Below are positions 20,036 through 25,375 of a DNA stretch of 25,375 bases, piece after piece. The DNA is from a virus. The stretch spans positions 1 to 25,375 of IMG/VR virus record IMGVR_UViG_3300035162_002296; one strand, 5' to 3'. The notes beneath the pieces were generated by a model. That model did not search any database. It worked only from the letters and a program-made list of their open reading frames with translations, and was not told where the DNA came from. Position 1 is the stretch's first letter. Each line of letters begins with the position of its first letter. The position numbers and the translations under genes were made by a program.

Positions 20036-20253
20036 CGAATCGGATTCTGCTCTTAACAGATATAATAGAACAGAAGATCCGAAAAGAAAAAGAGCTTGCT
20101 TATTACCAAGACCAATTGGATGAGTTGAATTCTAAAATGTGGTGGATTCAAAAAGAAATAAATGTCACCAACCTTTGTATTGAGGTGATTCAAACCGAAA
20201 AGGCTAATATTATTTCGGGTAAATTATTGGGGAAACGTGAGGATGAACATTGA
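20032..20253 (+). CDS. Coiled-coil protein, 73 aa
   Basis: ATGA overlap with the ligase-like gene. The product (MTNRILLLTDIIEQKIRKEK, then ELAYYQDQLDELNSKMWW...) is predicted as a continuous helix with heptad-like spacing of Leu/Ile, without membrane segments. It may be a partner of the upstream protein. Its end overlaps the glycosyltransferase start. Confidence 0.6.
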   Translation: MTNRILLLTDIIEQKIRKEKELAYYQDQLDELNSKMWWIQKEINVTNLCIEVIQTEKANIISGKLLGKREDEH

Positions 20254-20887
20254 GAAAAAAATCACTCAAATATGGATAGGGCCCAAACCACCTCCTACTA
20301 AGTGGATGAACACATGGAAGGAGATGCACCCCGATTGGGAACACACTGTTTTCACAGATCAAATGCTCAAGTCTAGAACTTGGTTTAACCAACACCTCAT
20401 AGACCACTATTATAAAACAGAAAAATGGCCTGGTGTCTCTGATCTCATTCGATATGAGTTGTTATGGGAGCAAGGCGGCTTTATGCCAGAAGCAGATTCG
20501 GCTTGTTTGCGACCTGTAGATGAGTTGTTCACATCACCAAAAAATTATGCATATTCTTGCTATGAAAACGAAAAGTATGCACCAGGCTTTATCTGCCCCA
20601 TCCTTGCATGCAACCCAAAGAATGATCTTGTTGGTTATATCATCAAGACTTTAAATAAATTGAAGCCACACGAACTTAAACCCGAGCCTTTTAGATCTAC
20701 CGGCAATCTATTTCTATCTAAGATCGTGCCGAAGTTTTCGACGTGCACACTCTTCCCATCTTACTTTTTTGTGCCCCAGTGGTATTATGGTCCTCGATAT
20801 GACGGCCCCGGCAAGATCTATTCAGATCAATACTGGGGCTCTACTGGACTACATAAAAATGTAGTAACATATGATAAAGGAACTTGA
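20243..20887 (+). CDS. GT32-like glycosyltransferase, 214 aa
   Basis: The start ITQIWIGPKPPPTKWMNTWK is typical of GT32 enzymes (IPK.IHQ.W.G...P...). GVSDLIRYELLWEQGGFMPEADSACL is the conserved core, SD..RY..L...GG; where family members have YxDxD, this protein has MPEADS, so the first Asp of DXD becomes Glu. It may still bind a metal, or prefer another donor. It transfers a sugar, perhaps to host or phage surface glycans. ATG 20243 (GGGGAAA upstream) is preferred over the in-frame GTG 20237. The next gene is a sulfotransferase. Confidence 0.75.
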   Translation: MNIEKKITQIWIGPKPPPTKWMNTWKEMHPDWEHTVFTDQMLKSRTWFNQHLIDHYYKTEKWPGVSDLIRYELLWEQGGFMPEADSACLRPVDELFTSPKNYAYSCYENEKYAPGFICPILACNPKNDLVGYIIKTLNKLKPHELKPEPFRSTGNLFLSKIVPKFSTCTLFPSYFFVPQWYYGPRYDGPGKIYSDQYWGSTGLHKNVVTYDKGT

Positions 20888-20889
20888 TC

Positions 20890-21576
20890 ATGTATCTATC
20901 TCACAAATATAAATTAATCTTTCTAAGAGCGCCCAGATCTGCTGGTAGTAGTATAGTGGAATTTTTAGTTAAGAATCTTGACGATCCTGAAGCTATTCAC
21001 ACCACTGTGGAAGATGGAGACACTATACAGGGCAATGTCCCTCCAGTAATGCTTCTAAATAAAAGACATCAAAGATGCCACCTGTCTATTGAGGACCTGA
21101 TAGAATATTCACTCATATCCAAGAAACAGGCAAAAGAATATTATGTCTTTACGATATTGAGAGATCCAGTAGAAAGGCAACGAAGTTTCTACCGTTTCTT
21201 AAAACAATGGTGGTCACCAGACACCGAGCCCTCCGCAGAAGAATATATAGATTGGAACCCGGACGGTTATTCATTTCGAAAAGAATCCAGAACGGCAATC
21301 AAAACAATGGATTTGATAAAATTAAATGATTCTATCGTGGGGAAAGTTTGGCTGTATGAGTACATAGAAGGACATTTAAAGGATTTGATGGCATCCTTAA
21401 ATACAAAAGTTGTACATCCTATGCCACACTATAAGAAAACAAATAAACCTGATCTTGATATTAGTTTTTCAATTGAAATGCTCAGTATTATTAAAAAAGA
21501 CTTCCTAGAAGATTTTAACACATATTCACAACTCAGAGTACAAAGTTATGAAACCGACCCGCGCTATTATCCTTAG
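20890..21576 (+). CDS. Sulfotransferase (Sulfotransfer_2-like), 228 aa
   Basis: KLIFLRAPRSAGSSIVEFL gives the 5'-phosphosulfate loop at residues 7-20, and FTILRDPVERQRSFYRFLKQ (near 89-108) the 3'-phosphate motif (R-D-P-x-x-R-x-x-S). This is the pattern of membrane-type carbohydrate sulfotransferases and differs from the tandem pair at 10344 and 11042. It probably acts on the product of the glycosyltransferases on both sides. ATG 20890 with AAGGA upstream is preferred to TTG 20884. It overlaps the GT25 gene by 29 bp. Confidence 0.78.
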   Translation: MYLSHKYKLIFLRAPRSAGSSIVEFLVKNLDDPEAIHTTVEDGDTIQGNVPPVMLLNKRHQRCHLSIEDLIEYSLISKKQAKEYYVFTILRDPVERQRSFYRFLKQWWSPDTEPSAEEYIDWNPDGYSFRKESRTAIKTMDLIKLNDSIVGKVWLYEYIEGHLKDLMASLNTKVVHPMPHYKKTNKPDLDISFSIEMLSIIKKDFLEDFNTYSQLRVQSYETDPRYYP

Positions 21577-22276
21577 ACACCAATCGTCTGTGTCTCACCA
21601 ATATGCACTTCAAACTGCACAATCATGTGATGCTGTCGGCTTGCCGTGGCACTATTATGATGGCTATTCAAATATGACAGGGAAGGATGCTTGGGGCCAG
21701 ACTGGAATTAAAGTACAATTTGAATTTAATGATCCGCCTGTTGAGATGCGGCCTGAAGATTTGTTGCCAGATCATAAAGCCAATTGCGCAAGTGCAGGGC
21801 ATGCTGGAATCTGGTCACAGATTGCCAAGGGTAATGATGAAGCAGTTGTTGTCCTAGAACATGATGCGATGATGCTTCAACCAGTCGACATAGACATCCC
21901 TGAGCGCACAATCGGTGTCTTGGGCTATAAAGTCACAGATCCCCAAAATTATCGACACATAGAAGCAGGGCCACCAAAAACATGGATCGATATAGATGGA
22001 CACGAAGGTGCGCATGCTTATGTACTCACAAAGGATACTGCACAATACCTTGTCGATGAGATTGAAACCCAAGGTGTTAGAGGTGCTGTTGATAACATCT
22101 ATTTTATCAGAGGCCAAAGGCGAACACGAATTCCTCTGAAAATTGCATCACCGACACCTGCCATTGGTTGGATAAGAGAATCAACTATCTGGGCTGGTGG
22201 TCAATCTGCGACGAGCAACTACAAATTTATAAATTCATTTGATCGTCACTACAGTAAAGACAATAAATATAAATAA
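21548..22276 (+). CDS. GT25-like glycosyltransferase, 242 aa
   Basis: RAIILRHQSSVSHQYALQTA, then CASAGHAGIWSQIAKGNDEA and VVVLEHDAMM (E104-x-D106) match the GT25 (LPS beta-glycosyltransferase) layout: N-terminal donor strand, GH..W segment and acidic E/D-x-D motif. GAHAYVLTKDTAQYLVDEIE and GAVDNIYF are the conserved C-terminal parts. It follows a sulfotransferase and a GT32 enzyme, so together they may build or edit a sulfated sugar. The late promoter of the next gene overlaps its stop codon. Confidence 0.78.
   Translation: MKPTRAIILRHQSSVSHQYALQTAQSCDAVGLPWHYYDGYSNMTGKDAWGQTGIKVQFEFNDPPVEMRPEDLLPDHKANCASAGHAGIWSQIAKGNDEAVVVLEHDAMMLQPVDIDIPERTIGVLGYKVTDPQNYRHIEAGPPKTWIDIDGHEGAHAYVLTKDTAQYLVDEIETQGVRGAVDNIYFIRGQRRTRIPLKIASPTPAIGWIRESTIWAGGQSATSNYKFINSFDRHYSKDNKYK
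22268..22275 (+). promoter_or_regulatory. T4-type late promoter TATAAATA
   Basis: An exact late core overlaps the end of the GT25 gene and lies 30 bp before the 977-aa gene. Confidence 0.72.
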
Positions 22277-22305
22277 ACAATACTACTCAAATCAAGCAGG
22301 ATATC

Positions 22306-25239
22306 ATGCCTAAAAAGATTAAAGAAGTCGAAGATCAAGACGTTGATCAAGATGAGAAGCCCGCGAAGCAGGCCAAAAAAGAGCCTGAAAAGAAAGACAA
22401 AAAGAAGTCTAAGAAGATGGCTATTGCTTTCAAAGAATTTGATCCTGGCAAATATGTTGAGATCAATCCTGTTACCGAGGCTGTCAAGAAGAACGAGATC
22501 GTAATCTCTTTTGGTCGTATGAATCCAATTACAATTGGACATGAAAAAGTAGCAGATAAAGTCCTATCTATTGCAAAGAAGACCGGCGCTGAAGCTGGAA
22601 TCTATTTGTCTCACTCTCAAGATGCCAAGAAGAATCCTCTGTCTTATGATCAAAAGATCAAATATGGCCAGGCTGCATTCGGTAAGATTGTAAAGAAATC
22701 AAAGTCAAAGACAATTATTCAAGTAGCTCAAGAACTTCAGAATTCATTCAAGAATTTGACTATTGTTGTTGGGTCAGATCGTGTTAAAGAATTCGAAACA
22801 TTGCTCAATAAGTACAACGGTAAAGATTATACTTATGATGCTATCAATGTAGTCTCTGCTGGAGAACGAGATCCTGACGCCGAAGGAGCAGAAGGAATGT
22901 CTGCATCCAAAATGCGCAAGGCCGCAGCAGACGGTGATTTCGATTCATTCAAGAAAGGCTTGCCTAAAAAACTCCAACGAAAAGCACAAGAGGTTTGGGA
23001 TGCGGTTACTGGGGCGATGAATGAAGAAGTAGAACTTGATGAAGCAAAGTCTGCTACAGGATATGACCTGTATCACAAGACATACTCTGATGCAATGCAA
23101 CATGCTTATGCACATGCTAAGAAGAAGCATGGCGTAACTGTTAGTTCCGATGAAATTGATAGTAAAGTTGCAATGGGACCAAAGAAACCGTCTACTGGTA
23201 AAACTGTATCCCACATTCTTGGAACTAATAAGAAGAAAAATCTTCACGTTCAGGTCTACAACACTGGTAAGTCATACGAACTCAATATGTATGTTGAGGG
23301 TGTTGAAGAGTCCGAGGTCGAAGAAGCTTTGAATCCGGCACAACGCCGGGCCCGTGGCATACAGATGAAGAAGTTATCCAAAAAGATTGCTCGTAAGAAA
23401 AAGCAAACAATGAAGAAGCAGGCCTCTACCGAAAAATTGAAGGGACGTGCAGAAAAAGCGGCAAGAAACATTCTGAAGAAGAAGATTTCTGCTGGTAAAG
23501 ACACAGATGACTTGTCATATGCCCAGCGGCAAAAGATTGATGATAAAGTTAAAAAGATTGGGGGAGCTAAATTAAAGACTCTTGCCAAGAAGTTATTGCC
23601 TCAGATTAAGGCAAAAGAAAAAGAACGAATTAAAAAATTGCGTTCGAAAAAAGAAGAGTTTGTAGATGAGACAATTGATCTCAAGGAAGCTCTCGATTCT
23701 TATATGGAAGGTGGGATGCTCGACGAAGCAAGACATGCGCCAGTAAGAATCATGGCCCGCCCCCATCGCTTGTTGTCGGCAGACAATAAAGTTAAAATTG
23801 ACATGAGATTCAGTCAATATCGAAAATGGAAGCCCATTGTCGAACCCGCACCTAGTACAGATCAGGTCGACTCTCCCGAGCCGGAACTTGATGAAGAGGA
23901 TCCTTGTTGGGATGGATATCAGCAAGTAGGCATGAAGAAGAAGAACGGCAAGAAAGTTCCTAATTGTGTCCCCGAAGAATTCGAAGAGAATCTGAACCCT
24001 AGGCAGATTGCACTGCTCAAGAAAAACTATTCTACAATTGACCGGATCGACCCCAATGGCCCTGCATACAAGAAAGCAAAAGGGATGATTGCTGGATTAG
24101 AGAAGGATAACCTGATTGACTTAGCAAAATCAAAGGTCAAGTTCATATCACAGATGGCGGCTGACGAGTTACGAAAGACACATAATGTCAAGTTGAAGGC
24201 CTCTGAATACATGGAGTCAGTAGATCTCGAAGAAATCGAGGAAGGTGTCAATGATCCAGCTATATTTAAAGCCATCTTCTTGGCGGGAGGCCCAGGTTCT
24301 GGCAAGTCATTCATTGCAGGTAAGTCTGCTTTCTCTACATTTGGGATGCGTGTAGTCAATTCTGATGACGCATTCGAAAGCGCGATGAAGAAAGCTGGAT
24401 TGGATCTGGGTAAAGACATATTCACTGACAAAGGTCAAGAGATCCGTAGCAAGGCTGTGGATATAACAAAAATGAGACAAGACTTGTATATCAAGGGCCG
24501 GCTTGGTCTTGTCATCGATGGAACTGGCAAAGAATATGATAAAATCAAAAATCAAGCTACCGAGTTAAAGAAACTTGGTTATGATGTTTCTATGGTCTTT
24601 GTCAATACAAGCCTTGAAACTGCTCAGGAACGAAATCAAAATCGTGATAGGAAGTTGCCTGAAAAACAAGTAGAAAAGATGTGGAAAGAAGTTCAAAAGA
24701 ACATCGGCAAATATCAGTCTCTATTCAAGAAAGACTTCATCGTTGTTGATAACAGCGAAGGTGTTAATTGGGAAAAGGGCGTAATGAAAGCATATAAATG
24801 GGCTATGAAATGGTCTAAGAAGGAACCACAAAGCTCAACGGCTCAAAAATGGATATCCGACATGCGCGAAGAGTTGGAAGAATCTACATTCGAAGGTTCT
24901 GTTATTGATTCTGTAGTCCCTTGGTTAGGTCGATGGCTCGACACAAGGGTCAAAAAGAAAGCATACACAGCTGCTATTAGATACTTCCTTAAATTACGAA
25001 AGAAGAAGCCCGGAGAAGCAAGAAAGAATCTCGTCAAGTCTGCTCAGGTTTTTGATCTTGATGTAAGAGCATTGGATAAGATGTTCAGAGATCTTGTCGC
25101 CAAAGGAGCTATGCCTAAACATCTTATCCAATATCATCCTACCTTTAAACCTGAATCGTATGATAATGAAGCCGGGGCCGGTGAAGAGGGCTCTGATAAA
25201 TTAGTAAACAATTATAAGTCCGACACGCCTGGAGAATAA
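22306..25239 (+). CDS. 977-aa multidomain protein: nucleotidyltransferase, P-loop kinase
   Basis: After a Lys-rich tail (1-37), residues about 63-235 form a cytidylyltransferase-like domain: SFGRMNPITIGH (69-79, the HxGH-type motif), VVGSDRV (154-160) and SASKMRKA (199-206, the ISSTxxR-type motif), as in NMNAT. Residues 253-331 (YDLYHKTYSDAMQHAYAHAK...) are a module I associate with T4-like marine phages. A very basic stretch follows (340-450). Residues 656-855 are a P-loop kinase (GGPGSGKS 661-668, VVNSDDAF, GLVIDGTGKEYDK, lid NRDRKLPEKQ). A 118-aa helical C terminus ends it. Sites of the T4 prohead-protease type lie at 246|247, 461|462, 474|475, 646|647 and 859|860. Late promoter upstream. 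Domains are seen; polyprotein processing is inference. Confidence 0.8.
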   Translation: MPKKIKEVEDQDVDQDEKPAKQAKKEPEKKDKKKSKKMAIAFKEFDPGKYVEINPVTEAVKKNEIVISFGRMNPITIGHEKVADKVLSIAKKTGAEAGIYLSHSQDAKKNPLSYDQKIKYGQAAFGKIVKKSKSKTIIQVAQELQNSFKNLTIVVGSDRVKEFETLLNKYNGKDYTYDAINVVSAGERDPDAEGAEGMSASKMRKAAADGDFDSFKKGLPKKLQRKAQEVWDAVTGAMNEEVELDEAKSATGYDLYHKTYSDAMQHAYAHAKKKHGVTVSSDEIDSKVAMGPKKPSTGKTVSHILGTNKKKNLHVQVYNTGKSYELNMYVEGVEESEVEEALNPAQRRARGIQMKKLSKKIARKKKQTMKKQASTEKLKGRAEKAARNILKKKISAGKDTDDLSYAQRQKIDDKVKKIGGAKLKTLAKKLLPQIKAKEKERIKKLRSKKEEFVDETIDLKEALDSYMEGGMLDEARHAPVRIMARPHRLLSADNKVKIDMRFSQYRKWKPIVEPAPSTDQVDSPEPELDEEDPCWDGYQQVGMKKKNGKKVPNCVPEEFEENLNPRQIALLKKNYSTIDRIDPNGPAYKKAKGMIAGLEKDNLIDLAKSKVKFISQMAADELRKTHNVKLKASEYMESVDLEEIEEGVNDPAIFKAIFLAGGPGSGKSFIAGKSAFSTFGMRVVNSDDAFESAMKKAGLDLGKDIFTDKGQEIRSKAVDITKMRQDLYIKGRLGLVIDGTGKEYDKIKNQATELKKLGYDVSMVFVNTSLETAQERNQNRDRKLPEKQVEKMWKEVQKNIGKYQSLFKKDFIVVDNSEGVNWEKGVMKAYKWAMKWSKKEPQSSTAQKWISDMREELEESTFEGSVIDSVVPWLGRWLDTRVKKKAYTAAIRYFLKLRKKKPGEARKNLVKSAQVFDLDVRALDKMFRDLVAKGAMPKHLIQYHPTFKPESYDNEAGAGEEGSDKLVNNYKSDTPGE

Positions 25240-25242
25240 CTC

Positions 25243-25375
25243 GTGGCCTCTACGTTTAAGCTTGCCGTTGATAAAATGGGGGCAACAGACCCATACAACT
25301 ATATCGGCAGGAAAGGTGATGTATTCTATGATCCAGAATTCGGTGAGCTTCGTATAAGTGATGGTGACACGCCTT
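25243..25375 (+). CDS. Tail-type structural protein, N-terminal fragment
   Basis: GTG at 25243, eight bases after GGAG, opens ASTFKLAVDKMGATDPYNYI and continues YIGRKGDVFYDPEFGELRIS to the window end, where it is cut off. The pattern IGxxGDxFYDxxxGxLRISDGxTP is typical of phage tail-fibre or baseplate-associated proteins with repeated beta modules. It is probably co-transcribed with the 977-aa gene. Only 44 codons are visible. Confidence 0.65.
   Translation, partial: MASTFKLAVDKMGATDPYNYIGRKGDVFYDPEFGELRISDGDTP

Noticed and set aside
23593-23925. Minus-strand frames opposite the 977-aa gene
   Set aside because: They are antisense to Lys-rich coding sequence, giving Phe/Leu-rich false frames.
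1-25375. CRISPR arrays, insertion sequences or integrase attachment sites
   Set aside because: I saw no regularly spaced repeats, no transposase or integrase frames and no flanking duplications.

Overview
The window is part of the genome of a T4-like marine myovirus. The evidence is the replication block in T4 order (gp33, gp59, gp32, UvsX, gp41), T4-type late promoters (TATAAATA) in front of late genes, tail-fibre-type adhesins and many small overlapping genes. Two features suggest an alphaproteobacterial host: a circularly permuted (two-piece) tmRNA gene, an arrangement found in alphaproteobacteria, some cyanobacteria and some betaproteobacteria, and a heme oxygenase/bilin reductase pair resembling the PcyX cassette reported from uncultured marine phages. 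The host assignment is inference.

Layout. 1-1600: a small membrane protein, a tRNA gene (Ser-like) apparently split by a PD-(D/E)xK homing endonuclease, a folded intergenic stretch, three small ORFs and tRNA-Trp(CCA). 1600-4460: a 2OG-Fe(II) oxygenase followed by tail-adhesin genes. 4460-5575: an early-type promoter, an exported glycine-zipper protein and small proteins. 5568-7754 (minus strand): a late block with a class 3 lipase, small membrane proteins (holin-like, EF-hand, coiled coil) and a small MKSF-type protein. 7785-9165: a palindromic bidirectional late promoter, then a consensus sigma70-type promoter driving heme oxygenase and bilin reductase. 9270-10265: tiny membrane proteins around the permuted tmRNA, which encodes the tag ANDSIYVEARLAA. 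10344-11707: tandem sulfotransferase-like genes. 11704-16600: the replication/late-transcription module with its own promoters and a terminator after gp32. 16612-22276: late genes, including a 476-aa unknown, an FkbM-like methyltransferase, a ligase-like KxDG protein, GT32- and GT25-type glycosyltransferases and a third sulfotransferase. 22268-25239: a late 977-aa multidomain protein (nucleotidyltransferase, basic region, P-loop kinase). The window ends in another tail-type gene.

How the genes may work together. Early (host-like promoters): exported glycine-zipper protein, bilin synthesis, gp33/59/32 and recombination/replication. The tmRNA would supply phage-encoded trans-translation. Late: lysis/envelope proteins, adhesins and surface-sugar enzymes. 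The least expected pattern is that the ligase-like protein begins with a peptide aligning in register with the T4 capsid-targeting sequence (MKTYQEFIAE|A), and the 977-aa protein carries five T4 prohead-protease-type sites ([LI]-x-E|[AGS]), several at its apparent domain boundaries. This suggests enzymes packaged in the head, matured by the protease and injected with the DNA. All functional statements come from reading the sequence only.
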